Positions 1 through 8,585 of a stretch of 64,000 nt of DNA are shown here, piece after piece. The DNA is from CAZNXJ01 sp964577115 (GTDB taxonomy: Bacteria > Planctomycetota > Planctomycetia > Pirellulales > Pirellulaceae): the NCBI GenBank assembly GCA_964577115.1, contig CAZNXJ010000025.1, forward strand, positions 1 to 64,000. Direction: 5' to 3'. Every line of letters starts with the position of its first letter. Within the stretch, counting starts at the first letter, position 1. Under the pieces are notes generated by a model, which worked only from the letters and a program-made list of their open reading frames with translations, ran no database searches and was not told the DNA's origin. Both the position numbers and the translations under genes were made by a program.

Positions 1-358
1 GCCGGTTGGTGGGCGAATGGGATTGAAATTCGCGTACTCTCGCGGGCTCTCAATAGAAGGCCGGCATCGATCCTTCTATCGGGCCGACCCGCTTTTGAAA
101 GATATCGGAACTTGGCGGGCGAGATGCCTCCGCTTAGCGTCCGAGTTGAAACGCGCTGCGGGGGACGTTCAAGCGCTGTTTCGCTGAGAATCGGACATGG
201 TCGACCCGAGGGCGGGTGTGCTAATCTACACGGCGGCTCGGGACAGCGAAGGACGCTGGGGAGCCCGGGGACGTTCGGTGAATCCGGACGAACTCGCTGT
301 CACTTCCAGAGATTTAGTCGGCATCGCTGCTCGGCGCAGTATGTACATGAGGTCCAAA
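1..358. other. Window start without a recognised gene
   Basis: One forward frame is open from the first base to position 378 and could be the 3' end of a gene truncated by the window edge, but its translation is rich in Arg, Gly and Ser, matches no family I know, and overlaps the start of the next gene. GC-rich DNA often has such open frames. I see no terminator or convincing promoter here. Confidence 0.3.
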
Positions 359-1339
359 ATGCCTGCTTCCTCTCGTAAGGTGCTTCTCACCGCAGCTCAG
401 CGGAAGACCGTTGCCGAACTGTTGCCTAGATTCACCCGTCGCCTAAAACTGCGCGAGAAGAATCCTCGCACCATCTCCTTCACCACGAAGGAACTCGAAA
501 CCATTCAGCACTTGGCCGAGGCCGCTCGTCTTGAGTCAGACAGCCGCACGAAACGGAACGCGTTTGAACGTGTCGCCAATGCCGTTACCAAGGCCCTCGC
601 AAAGCCGCCCGGCATTGCCTCGATTCCTGCCGAGGAACGTCTTTACCAATTCAGGATCTCGCTGCAGCACATCCAGCCGGAAATCTGGCGGCGAATTCAA
701 GTGCTGGACTGTACACTGGACAAATTCCATGAATACATCCAGGCCGCAATGGGCTGGACCGATAGCGAATATTTTCAGTTCGAGATCAACGGCAAGCGAT
801 ACCGTGATCCTGAATCTGTCGGCCCTGATTTTCTTATCCCCGAAAATGTTGACCCTGAAGGTTTCGATTTCAAATTGTTGAACTACGCGATCAATCACAT
901 TTGGGGCACCAGTGCCGCCTTAACCCGGATCAGTGAGATCGTTCCGAAGAATGGGAAGCGATTCAAGTTCGAATATTACTACGATTACGCCGTTTTTTGG
1001 GAACACCAGATTGTTTTCGAGAAGTGCCTCCGTGCCAAAAAGGGGCGACAGTACCCCGTTTGTCTCGCAGGCCAGCGAGCGTGCCCACCGGACGGTTTGT
1101 ATGGCATCCATGATTATGCCGACTTTCTGGAAGCGATCGCGGACCCGGACAATGAGGAGCTCGAGGACATGGAGGACTGGGTCCGTTCGTTTGACCCCGA
1201 ATATTTCGATGCCGAAGAAGCAACACTAGAAATGCAATATGGTCTGGCAGTTGAAGCTAGCCCTTATGACAAGGAAGATTCATCAGCGATCCAAGGCGAT
1301 GATGATTGGACGACGCTGTCGGACCACGCGATGAGATAA
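359..1339 (+). CDS. Plasmid pRiA4b ORF-3-like protein
   Basis: A 326-residue protein from ATG 359; the same frame is open to ATG 197 and to ATG 341 and 347, but the residues before 359 look non-conserved. From about residue 95 it matches the pRiA4b ORF-3 family: YQFRISL followed by IQPEIWRRIQV, then FHEYIQAAMGW, FEYYYDYAVFWEH and CPPDGLYGIHDYADFLEAI. The family occurs on plasmids, in transposon passengers and in many chromosomes; its biochemical role is not known. The 20-50 residue stretch before the domain is basic. The gene ends 5 bases before the next start, so the two may be cotranscribed. The family assignment is good; the start is less certain. Confidence 0.8.
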   Translation: MPASSRKVLLTAAQRKTVAELLPRFTRRLKLREKNPRTISFTTKELETIQHLAEAARLESDSRTKRNAFERVANAVTKALAKPPGIASIPAEERLYQFRISLQHIQPEIWRRIQVLDCTLDKFHEYIQAAMGWTDSEYFQFEINGKRYRDPESVGPDFLIPENVDPEGFDFKLLNYAINHIWGTSAALTRISEIVPKNGKRFKFEYYYDYAVFWEHQIVFEKCLRAKKGRQYPVCLAGQRACPPDGLYGIHDYADFLEAIADPDNEELEDMEDWVRSFDPEYFDAEEATLEMQYGLAVEASPYDKEDSSAIQGDDDWTTLSDHAMR

Positions 1340-1344
1340 TTGAA

Positions 1345-2238
1345 ATGACTTGCGATAACAACCATGTCCGGATTGGACGACGAGCGTTCCTGAAGCAGGG
1401 GACGCTCGTGCTGATGGCCGCGTCTGTCAGTGCACCCGAGCTGCTCGCGGACGATGCATCGCCTGGCCTACGTGTGGGGCTCGTCACCGATCTGCACTAC
1501 GCCGACAAACCACCGGCCGGAAATCGGCACTACCGCGAGACGCTTCAAAAGCTCGAAGAAGCAGCTCGACAATTCGAACACGATAAGCCGGCCTTTCTGG
1601 TGGAGCTCGGCGACCTGATCGACGCGGCCGACTCGGTGGACGTCGAGCGGCGGTACCTCCAGACGATTAACCAGCCCTTCTCCGTGATCTGCCAAGACCG
1701 GCATTACGTCCTCGGGAATCACTGCGTCGATACACTGACAAAGGAAGAGTTCTTGGGCGGCGTCGAGCAGGCGAAATCGTACTACTCGTTCGATCGCGGC
1801 GGCTTTCACTTCGTCGTGCTGGATGCCTGCTTCCGCAGCGACGGCCAGCCCTATGGCCGAAAGAACTCGCACTGGACTGACGCCAATATCCCACCTGCGG
1901 AAATCGAATGGCTCGACGCTGACCTCAAGGCGACCGACAAGCAGGTGATCGTGTTCGCTCATCAGCGGCTCGATGTCAGCAACAACCATGGCGTCAAGAA
2001 CAACGCCGATGTGCGAAAAGTCCTTGAAGCATCCGGGAAGGTGCTCGCCGTTTTTCAGGGACATAGCCACCAGAACGACCTGAAGGAGATCGGTGGCATC
2101 CACTACTGCACGCTGGTTGCCATGGTGGAAGGCTCCGGCCCCGAGAACAGCGGGTACTCGCTCATGGAAGTCCAGCCGAATGGCACCATCCGTCTCAGCG
2201 GTTTTCGCAAACAGAAATCGTATCGGTGGGAGCGGTAG
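1345..2238 (+). CDS. Tat-exported metallophosphoesterase
   Basis: A 297-residue calcineurin-like phosphoesterase. The N-terminus carries a twin-arginine signal (GRRAFLKQG followed by a hydrophobic stretch), so it probably acts outside the cytoplasm. The metal-binding motifs are all present in order: D49-x-H51 in TDLHY, GDLID with D90, GNH with N125 and H126, a later VFAHQ, and GHSH with H240 and H242. Substrates cannot be told from sequence; phosphodiesters or phosphomonoesters are typical. ATG 1345 is preferred over 1306 because the latter lies inside the preceding gene. The DUF1653 gene follows after 2 bases, which suggests an operon. Confidence 0.88.
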   Translation: MTCDNNHVRIGRRAFLKQGTLVLMAASVSAPELLADDASPGLRVGLVTDLHYADKPPAGNRHYRETLQKLEEAARQFEHDKPAFLVELGDLIDAADSVDVERRYLQTINQPFSVICQDRHYVLGNHCVDTLTKEEFLGGVEQAKSYYSFDRGGFHFVVLDACFRSDGQPYGRKNSHWTDANIPPAEIEWLDADLKATDKQVIVFAHQRLDVSNNHGVKNNADVRKVLEASGKVLAVFQGHSHQNDLKEIGGIHYCTLVAMVEGSGPENSGYSLMEVQPNGTIRLSGFRKQKSYRWER

Positions 2239-2240
2239 GG

Positions 2241-2462
2241 ATGAGCAAGCTCGTTCGGCCCGGCCGTTACCACCACTATAAGGGCAACGAGTATATCGTC
2301 CTCGGAGTCGCTCGGCACAGTGAGACCGAGGAAGAGCTCGTTGTTTATCGGCAGGACTATGGCGAGCGCGAGTTGTGGGTGCGACCTCTGGCGATGTTTC
2401 TGGAAACCGTCGAGTTGGATGGCCAGCGAGTGAATCGGTTTGAGTTTGTTGGTGAGGAGTGA
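2241..2462 (+). CDS. DUF1653 family protein
   Basis: A 73-residue protein matching the short DUF1653 family: RPGRYHHYKGNEY near the N-terminus, then VVYRQDYG and the WVRPLAMFLETVELDG block. Members are small soluble proteins of unknown function, often annotated as SH3-like. ATG 2241 is preceded by GGTAGGG and starts 2 bases after the phosphoesterase stop, so translational coupling is likely; an upstream in-frame codon at 2226 would overlap the previous gene and is less likely. Confidence 0.85.
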   Translation: MSKLVRPGRYHHYKGNEYIVLGVARHSETEEELVVYRQDYGERELWVRPLAMFLETVELDGQRVNRFEFVGEE

Positions 2463-2798
2463 GTGTCCACTCGCGCTCGGCGGTAGTAAAGAGAGCAACG
2501 GGTGCCCGGCCAGCGGTCAGGCACTTGTTGTTTTTGCCTTTGGCGTTGCCCAATGGACGGGGCATTGATCGCGAACCGGATTACGCCAGGGTGAGCGCGT
2601 TTCCGCGTTTCGCGGATCAATGGGGCGACGCGGAGGCCGCCGCGTTCCCGGCAGGCCGTTTGGTGCGCGGATGGGAGGTGGATGGCCAATGGTGCGCGGT
2701 GGGGTGGTATGCTAGGGGCTGCTGGTGCTGAGGTGCTGGCGCTGGTGCGAGACGCTTGGCTGGTACTCCTGGGTTCGTTGTTCGAGCTGGAGGGTCGC
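2463..2798. repeat. Gene-free stretch with a degenerate intergenic repeat
   Basis: No credible gene. Positions 2496-2511 hold CAACGGGTGCCCGGCC, the left arm of the perfect hairpin at 11542-11576; the right arm is degraded here (GGCACTTGTTG ending at 2530). Positions about 2591-2680 share GTGAGCGCG and the core GCGGAGGCCGCCGCGTT followed by GGCAGGCCG with the tandem repeats at 11.7-12.1 kb. The same two elements therefore occur together at two loci, which marks a dispersed repeat family rather than coding sequence. Confidence 0.6.
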
Positions 2799-5444
2799 AT
2801 GAGTCGTTCTGATGCGTTTTCCGTCCTCGAAGTGGGCCTCCCGACGGTGCCGCCAAACGCAAAGTTCGGTTGGGCTGTGCATGGCGTTGCGTTGAAGCCA
2901 GCGCAACGAGCAGCCAGAGTGCTTGCAGCGCTGAGCTTGATGTTGGCACTGACTAGCGTCAACGCTGCGTTGGTACGAGCCGCACAGATTAATCCGGTGC
3001 CGCTGCCGGTACGCACCGAACCCATCCAGGAGTGGACGTTCGAGGAGAGCGCTCAGCGATGGACGGGCTGGCATAACTGTTCACTCTCGGCCGACGAAGG
3101 AGTACTCAAGATTCGCTGCACCGGACCGGATCCGTATTTCGGACGATCGGTTCGCATTCCCGGCGGAGATCTGTTGCTTGAACTTACGATTCGCAGTAAC
3201 GGACAAGGTTCCGGCAGTATCTATTGGGCCACCGACGCATCCCCCGAGTTCGGTGAAGATAAGTCGCGCAGTTTTTCTCTCGTCCACGACAACCGCTGGC
3301 AAGATGTGTCCGTACGATTCACCGCCGACGGGACGCTCCAAAACCTACGCATCGATCCAGGGCAGGACACCGCCGATGTGGAAATCCGCTCGATACGCCT
3401 CATCCGCGAAATCTCTCCGCCCGTCACCCTGGAACGTGTCGAACTCGATAACGACGCCGTACGCGTAACACTCAAGAATCAAACGTCCAACTCGCAGACA
3501 TTCTCCCTCTTTGGCGATTCGCACTCTGTCGAGGCCGAAGAGGAAGTAACTGTCGAGCGGGCGCTTGCCGGCTCGCAGCCCTTAGAACCAATCCACATCG
3601 AACTCGCCTGGCCCGGCTTTCCATCGCTCCATCGCACGCTCTTCGCCTGCCATCCTAGCGCCGCGGCTGATTGGATCACGCGCGAAACTCCGCACTACCG
3701 GCTCCGAGTCGCACCGGACGGCAGTATGGCCGCCATCGAACGCGCGGGCACGCTCACCGCGGTACTCGCGCCCCTCGTCCACTGCGACGGCCGAGTGCCC
3801 AAACTGGAGCTCGCCGAACAGCCCGCGGATCAAGCCAATATCGAGTTTCGCGGCGAGGGTATTTCCGTTGCCATCACGTGCTCGGAGAAAGAAATCTCTG
3901 TGCGAGTTGATAGCGCACAACCTTGCGAAGGTCCCGTTGTGCGCGCGTTGGGTTCGCTCGAACAGGGGCTATTTGCAGGCCTTGAGTATCTCGACCGGGG
4001 TGAGGCCAGTTCGTCGACACTCGATATCCGGACGCCCGAACACCTGCGGTTCGCTCCCGATCCGCTCCTGGTGACTATGCCGCTCATGACATTCGTCACC
4101 GATCGCGGCACCGTGGCACTTACCTGGGACGATATGGCTCTCCAGCCCATCTTCGCCACGCCGAACTTTTTCGATGGCACTGCCGATCATCGCATGGCGC
4201 TTCGCGGACAAAAGATCCATGCCACAATTTTGGTCGGTGACGAATCGGTTGAAGATACGATCCTCTGGGCCGTCCGTCGGCACGAGCTACCACCGCTGCC
4301 CACACCACCGCGCACTCCGGAGGAGCAACGCCAGCTATGCCTCCAGGCGCTGAACGGTCCGCTCAAGACCGACGAAGGCTGGGGGCACTGCGTCGAAGAC
4401 CATTGGCCGCGCCGCCCGTTCGCCGATATGGCGTCGACCATCTGGCGGCTAACCGGCGAAGTCCCTCCGCTTCCCCGCCTCGTCCCTGGCGGATCGCATA
4501 TCACCAACGACAGTATCTATTTCGTCACGGGCCGAGCCGACCGGTGGCTCCGCAACCAACGCCGTCAAGCTGAAATGCATCGTCGACGGCAAGGTGCTGA
4601 TGGTTCGTATCGCTACGACGGTCCTTATCGCGAAGGACACTTCGAAGACACAGCCCTTGGCGTTTGCGCTCAGCCCGCTGTTACGATGCTCGAGTACGCT
4701 CGGATCACGGGCGATCAGGAAATCCTGGCCGCTGCCTGCCGAACGCTCGACTATATGAAACGCTTCCGAGTGCCTCGCGGCGCGCAGGTTTGGGAGATCC
4801 CGCTCCACACGCCCGATCAATTGGCTTCGGCCTACGCCGTGTGGGCATATGTGCGAGGCTACGAGCTGACCGGACGCGAGGATTATCTCGCCGAGGCTCG
4901 GCGATGGGCCCTGTCGGGCATCCCGTTCGTCTATCTCTGGGGTAGCCAGCCCATCATGCTCTACGGCACTCCGCCCGTGTATGGGGCGACGAACTGGGTG
5001 GCGCCGCTTTGGATCGGCCTGCCCGTCCAATGGGTCGGCGGCGTGTACGCCTACGCTCTTACAATGCTCGCCCCGCACGACTCGACGCTCAACTGGAACC
5101 ATCTCGCCAAAGGAATCCTCATCACCGCGCAGCAGATGCAGTACCCCGATGGCCCAAACGCGGGGCTCCTTCCCGACTCGCTCGAACTTCGCGCCCAAGA
5201 GCGGCGACCTTGGAACATCAATCCCTGCGCATTAATCAGTTTGGAGCTGGTGCTCGACGGCCAAGTTGATTTCCTGTCCGTCGCTCACGCTGGACAGCAC
5301 CGAGTGGCCGCGCCGCTGCCAGTCTCGATCGAAGACGGTAAGGCCATCATCCGCGGCCGCCCGGGACTCGATTATCAAGTGATCGTCAACGGTCGCGTGA
5401 TCGATGTTCGCTCGCAGGGTATGGATATCATTCCTCTGGAGTAA
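2799..5444 (+). CDS. Large exported carbohydrate-active protein, six-hairpin-like C-terminus
   Basis: An 881-residue protein started at ATG 2799, which has GGAGGG just upstream; in-frame ATG 2682 lies in repeat DNA. A hydrophobic segment around residues 40-60 (VLAALSLMLALTSVN) looks like a signal or anchor. Residues about 75-195 form a beta-sandwich-like module (EWTFEESAQRWTGW, SIYWATD), as in carbohydrate-binding or laminin-G-like domains. The last 350 residues are helical with repeated aromatic motifs (GHFEDTALGV, PDQLASAYAVWAY) like alpha/alpha six-hairpin glycosidases or lyases. I cannot name the family or substrate. The next gene is another secreted carbohydrate-active protein, which supports a role in polysaccharide breakdown. 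Confidence 0.65.
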   Translation: MSRSDAFSVLEVGLPTVPPNAKFGWAVHGVALKPAQRAARVLAALSLMLALTSVNAALVRAAQINPVPLPVRTEPIQEWTFEESAQRWTGWHNCSLSADEGVLKIRCTGPDPYFGRSVRIPGGDLLLELTIRSNGQGSGSIYWATDASPEFGEDKSRSFSLVHDNRWQDVSVRFTADGTLQNLRIDPGQDTADVEIRSIRLIREISPPVTLERVELDNDAVRVTLKNQTSNSQTFSLFGDSHSVEAEEEVTVERALAGSQPLEPIHIELAWPGFPSLHRTLFACHPSAAADWITRETPHYRLRVAPDGSMAAIERAGTLTAVLAPLVHCDGRVPKLELAEQPADQANIEFRGEGISVAITCSEKEISVRVDSAQPCEGPVVRALGSLEQGLFAGLEYLDRGEASSSTLDIRTPEHLRFAPDPLLVTMPLMTFVTDRGTVALTWDDMALQPIFATPNFFDGTADHRMALRGQKIHATILVGDESVEDTILWAVRRHELPPLPTPPRTPEEQRQLCLQALNGPLKTDEGWGHCVEDHWPRRPFADMASTIWRLTGEVPPLPRLVPGGSHITNDSIYFVTGRADRWLRNQRRQAEMHRRRQGADGSYRYDGPYREGHFEDTALGVCAQPAVTMLEYARITGDQEILAAACRTLDYMKRFRVPRGAQVWEIPLHTPDQLASAYAVWAYVRGYELTGREDYLAEARRWALSGIPFVYLWGSQPIMLYGTPPVYGATNWVAPLWIGLPVQWVGGVYAYALTMLAPHDSTLNWNHLAKGILITAQQMQYPDGPNAGLLPDSLELRAQERRPWNINPCALISLELVLDGQVDFLSVAHAGQHRVAAPLPVSIEDGKAIIRGRPGLDYQVIVNGRVIDVRSQGMDIIPLE

Positions 5445-5680
5445 GACGCGCAGTGTAGTTAGCGCACAGCCGTCGGCGGTGGGAGGGCAAGCAGAGATTG
5501 TATTGGCTGCGCCGAGGCCGGGCATCGATTCGCACTGTTTGGCTGTGGTGGCGGCCGTTTCCATTGCCTAGCATAGTTGGCACGCATGCCTGTCCCGAAA
5601 CGCCGTGCATTGGGGCAGAAGACGTGCGAACTACCTCCACGCGAGGTGCCTTGACGCTCGAAGGGGGAGTCGTGCAACCG

Positions 5681-7141
5681 ATGAAAACACTCCATCTGCC
5701 GCTCGTCGTCGTCTTGGTCCTGGGAACTCTGCTGACGGCCAACTGCCATCCAGCGGCGGCTCAAGAGGCCACGCAAACAGGTGAGCAAACCGCTGCTGCT
5801 CGCGGGCCGCTCCGCGTTCATCCCGACAATCCACGCTACTTCACGGACGGCACCGAGCTGCCGGACGGCTCGCTTCGAGCCGTCTTTCTCACGGGCTCGC
5901 ATACGTGGAACAACTTGGTCGATATCGGCCGCAGTGATCCGCCCGAGGCCTTTGACTTCGAGGCGTATCTGGATTTTCTTAAACGCTACGGCCACAACTT
6001 CATTCGACTGTGGGCCTGGGATTCAACCATCTACGACACGCGAGCCAACGGGGCGCTCGGAAAGGATTACGCCCATTTCGCTGCGCCTCATCCGTGGCTG
6101 CGCGTCGGACCCGATATGGCTTTGGACGGGAAGCCTAAGTTCGACCTGACGAAATTAAACCCGGAATACTTCGAACGGTTGCGAAAGCGAGTCGAGGCGG
6201 CGCGGGACCGAGGAATCTACGTGTCGATCATGCTCTTTGAGGGCTGGGGCTTGTCGCACGGGAACCAGGGCCGAAGGACCGTCGAGGAGGGCTGGGCCTG
6301 GCGGAATCACCCTTTCAACCCGGCCAACAATATCAATGGCGTGGAGATTCAAGGGGCGACGGAGACCCGAGGGCGCGTGCATCGCATGGGGAATCGTTTG
6401 GCAAATGAATTTCAAGCGGCCTACATCCGCCATGTAGTGGACGCGGTCAACGACCTCGACAACGTGTTGTACGAAGTCATCAACGAAGGTGGCGAAAAGG
6501 AATGGGATTGGTGGGTGGTCGAAACGGTTCACGAATACGAAAAGACAAGGCCCAAACAGCATCCCATCGGCATCACCGGCCACGGCGCCGAACGGCTCGA
6601 CAGCATGCTCGCCAGCCCCGCCGATTGGATCTCGCCAGGAGGACGAGACGGATTCCGCGAGAACCCTCCGCGCTGGAACGGTGAAAAAGTAAGCCTGCTC
6701 GACACCGACCACATCTGGGGCGTCGGCGGCAGTGCGGACTGGGTGTGGAAGAGTTTTCTGCGGGGCCACAACGTGCTGTTCATGGATCCGTACGACGGAG
6801 CGGTGCTCGGGAAACCCAACGATCCTCGGTGGGAACCGGTCCGAGTGGCCATGGGCCACGCGCTGCGCCTTGCCAATCACGTTGGTCTGGCAAAGATGAC
6901 GCCGCAGGACGAGCGGTCATCGACGGGATATTGTCTGGCGAATGCAGGAAGCGAGTATCTCGTCTATCAGCCCAAAGAAGGATCGTTCATGGTCGACCTT
7001 GCGGACGGTACGTACTCGGTCGATTGGTTCGAGCCGGCCGAGGGGAAGACGGTGGCTGGCGAAGAGGTAAAAGGCGGGGCGCAGCGCGAGTTCAACGCTC
7101 CATTCAGCGGCCCGGCGATCGTGCATCTCAAGACGAAGTAG
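5681..7141 (+). CDS. Secreted TIM-barrel glycoside hydrolase-like protein
   Basis: A 486-residue protein with a Sec signal peptide (MKTLHLPLVVVLVLGTLL, likely cleaved after AAAQ). ATG 5681 follows an AAGGGGGAG site 11 bases upstream; the longer frame from 5498 is intergenic. The body looks like a DUF4038/apiosidase-like TIM barrel: FLTGSHTWNN, FEAYLDFLKRYGHNFIRLW, YVSIMLFEGW and NVLYEVINEG, the last resembling the acid/base Glu region of clan GH-A enzymes. The C-terminal 90 residues (YLVYQPKEGSFMVDLADG, VDWFEPAEGK) match the beta-sandwich called putative collagen-binding domain in these proteins. Substrate unknown; probably a plant or algal polysaccharide side chain. Confidence 0.75.
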   Translation: MKTLHLPLVVVLVLGTLLTANCHPAAAQEATQTGEQTAAARGPLRVHPDNPRYFTDGTELPDGSLRAVFLTGSHTWNNLVDIGRSDPPEAFDFEAYLDFLKRYGHNFIRLWAWDSTIYDTRANGALGKDYAHFAAPHPWLRVGPDMALDGKPKFDLTKLNPEYFERLRKRVEAARDRGIYVSIMLFEGWGLSHGNQGRRTVEEGWAWRNHPFNPANNINGVEIQGATETRGRVHRMGNRLANEFQAAYIRHVVDAVNDLDNVLYEVINEGGEKEWDWWVVETVHEYEKTRPKQHPIGITGHGAERLDSMLASPADWISPGGRDGFRENPPRWNGEKVSLLDTDHIWGVGGSADWVWKSFLRGHNVLFMDPYDGAVLGKPNDPRWEPVRVAMGHALRLANHVGLAKMTPQDERSSTGYCLANAGSEYLVYQPKEGSFMVDLADGTYSVDWFEPAEGKTVAGEEVKGGAQREFNAPFSGPAIVHLKTK

Positions 7142-7328
7142 CAAACCCGTCGGTCGCTGCGGCTTCCGCGACGAAGTAAAGCTCTCCTTACGCGACGCGC
7201 AGTGAAACGTCTCGTTTCTCGGCTCTCAACCGGGAACAGGCTCAGCCGCGTTGCTCTCCCACGAGTCGAGTCGCCCGCTCGACCGGGACGCGCTCCCTCA
7301 TCCCGCCAAGCGATTTCAAAGTTGCGGC

Positions 7329-7357
7329 TTGATCTCGCCTTTGTGTGGCTTTATAGT
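7329..7357 (+). promoter_or_regulatory. Promoter of the marR-DUF1398 unit
   Basis: TTGATC at 7329-7334 and TATAGT at 7352-7357 are separated by exactly 17 bases and match four and five of six sigma-70 consensus positions. The predicted start near 7364 leaves a short leader before ATG 7383. Confidence 0.55.
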
Positions 7358-7371
7358 TTCCTAGGAAACTA
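7354..7371. promoter_or_regulatory. 18-bp perfect palindrome, probable MarR operator
   Basis: TAGTTTCCTAGGAAACTA is a perfect 18-base palindrome overlapping the -10 box and predicted start site of the marR gene and ending 11 bases before its start codon. Size, symmetry and position are those of a MarR-dimer operator in an autorepressed promoter. Binding by this protein is inferred. Confidence 0.72.
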
Positions 7372-7382
7372 ATGAGGCTTGT

Positions 7383-7847
7383 ATGGCGAAGAAGAGCAAG
7401 TCGCCCAGTGCTCTCGAAGCACATGTAGGCTATTGGCTGCGTTACGTCTCGAACCACGTCTCTCACGCCTTCGCGCAGAAGCTTGAGGCCCGGGGCGTCA
7501 CGGTAGCCGAGTGGGTCATTTTGCGGGAGATGTTCGAACAAGGTGCCGTTAGCCCGAGTCAGCTGGCAGAAGGCGTCGGGATGACGCGCGGAGCCATCTC
7601 GAAATTGATCGAGCGGCTTTGCCGAAAGGGGCTCGTCAAGCGCTCGTCTTTAATGCATGACCGGCGCTATCAAACCGTCGAGCTCACCGCGGCGGGCCGG
7701 CGGCTCGTGCCCGTGTTAGCTCGTCTCGCGGACGACAATGACCGCGAATTCTTCGGCCATTTGACAAGCGCGGACAAGAACCGATTGGTGAGCGTGCTCC
7801 AAGACATTGTGCGCCGGCAGGGGTGGAAAGATATGCCTGTCGATTGA
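7383..7847 (+). CDS. MarR family transcriptional regulator
   Basis: A 154-residue winged-helix regulator. The central part reads like a MarR domain: VAEWVILREM, then SPSQLAEGVGMTRGAISKLIERLCRKGLV (recognition helix) and the wing with DRRYQTVELTAAGRRLVP. N- and C-terminal helices would form the dimer interface. It is preceded by a perfect palindrome over its own promoter and followed 31 bases later by a DUF1398 gene, so the simplest model is an autorepressed two-gene unit responding to a small ligand or oxidant. No obvious redox cysteine pair is present. Confidence 0.9.
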   Translation: MAKKSKSPSALEAHVGYWLRYVSNHVSHAFAQKLEARGVTVAEWVILREMFEQGAVSPSQLAEGVGMTRGAISKLIERLCRKGLVKRSSLMHDRRYQTVELTAAGRRLVPVLARLADDNDREFFGHLTSADKNRLVSVLQDIVRRQGWKDMPVD

Positions 7848-7878
7848 GTTACACGTCCCAAGAATGCAAGGGAGAATT

Positions 7879-8286
7879 ATGAACGCCGAGCAAATGCAAG
7901 TTCTCGAGGGCTGTGTTCGTGGGGCGCTGAGCGGCGAGGTTGCCTTCCCGGAAATCGTCGGACGTCTGAAGGGGCTTGGAGTCGAGCGATACCATGCGGA
8001 CTACAGCCGGCGTGAGATCACCTACTATTTTCCAGACGGAGAATCGCTCGCCGTACCGGCCACCTACCCGCCCAGCCCCATTGCTGAACGATTCTCGGCA
8101 GCGGATATCGAATTGGCCCTCCGCCGAACTCAGCGCGGCGAGCAGGGCTATCTCGACTTTGTGCAGCAGACGAAAGCCGCGGGCTGCGTGGGGTACTTCG
8201 TGCAGATCACGGGTCACCGGGCTCTCTATTTTGGGCGAAACGGCGAGTCCCACGTGGAGCATTTCTCGCCGCCGCCATCCGCGTAA
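7879..8286 (+). CDS. DUF1398 family protein
   Basis: A 135-residue protein; ATG 7879 has GGGAGA seven bases upstream, while the longer frame overlaps marR. It matches the DUF1398 family (sometimes called phage envelope protein): an N-terminal helical part, then VERYHADYSRREITYYFPDG, a central IELALRRTQRGEQGYLDF, and GCVGYFVQITGHRALYFGRNGE at the end. Function is unknown. The gene lies directly behind a MarR regulator, so it is probably an effector or target of that regulator. Confidence 0.82.
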   Translation: MNAEQMQVLEGCVRGALSGEVAFPEIVGRLKGLGVERYHADYSRREITYYFPDGESLAVPATYPPSPIAERFSAADIELALRRTQRGEQGYLDFVQQTKAAGCVGYFVQITGHRALYFGRNGESHVEHFSPPPSA

Positions 8287-8520
8287 TACATCGATCGCTC
8301 AGGCAAGCCACCATTTTCTCTCTGGAGCGTTCCACAACCGCTGCGTCGCCAACGCCTATCGGTCTCCGCGGGCCACGGCCGAATTGGCTGCTACCAGTAT
8401 CCCCGATACGGTCGAGGTTTACCTGCTCCTCGATTGACGAAGCCGTTCGCCTAAACGGCGCTTTGGCGGGACTGGAGGACTGGGAAGAATAGCGAAGCAG
8501 CTCTGCGTTCTGCATCGCTC

Positions 8521-8548
8521 TTGTGGCCTTTGGCGAATTTTCTATAGA
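8521..8548 (+). promoter_or_regulatory. Possible promoter of the glycosyltransferase pair
   Basis: TTGTGG at 8521-8526 and TATAGA at 8543-8548 with a 16-base spacer. A start near 8555 argues for ATG 8586 over the in-frame GTG 8523. Apart from this, the 299 bases from 8287 to 8585 show no gene. Confidence 0.35.
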
Positions 8549-8585
8549 CTCTCCGCTCTTTGAATTTCCCGCAGAGGATGGTCCG

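Noticed and set aside
359..1339. Part of a transposon because pRiA4b ORF-3 proteins occur in mobile elements
   Set aside because: No terminal inverted repeats, target duplications or transposase seen around it.
1468..2565. 365-codon antisense open frame
   Set aside because: Lies opposite the metallophosphoesterase and DUF1653 genes, whose motifs are clear; a GC-rich shadow frame.
2459..2731. 90-codon forward frame
   Set aside because: Overlaps the degenerate repeat and gives a low-complexity product with no family resemblance.
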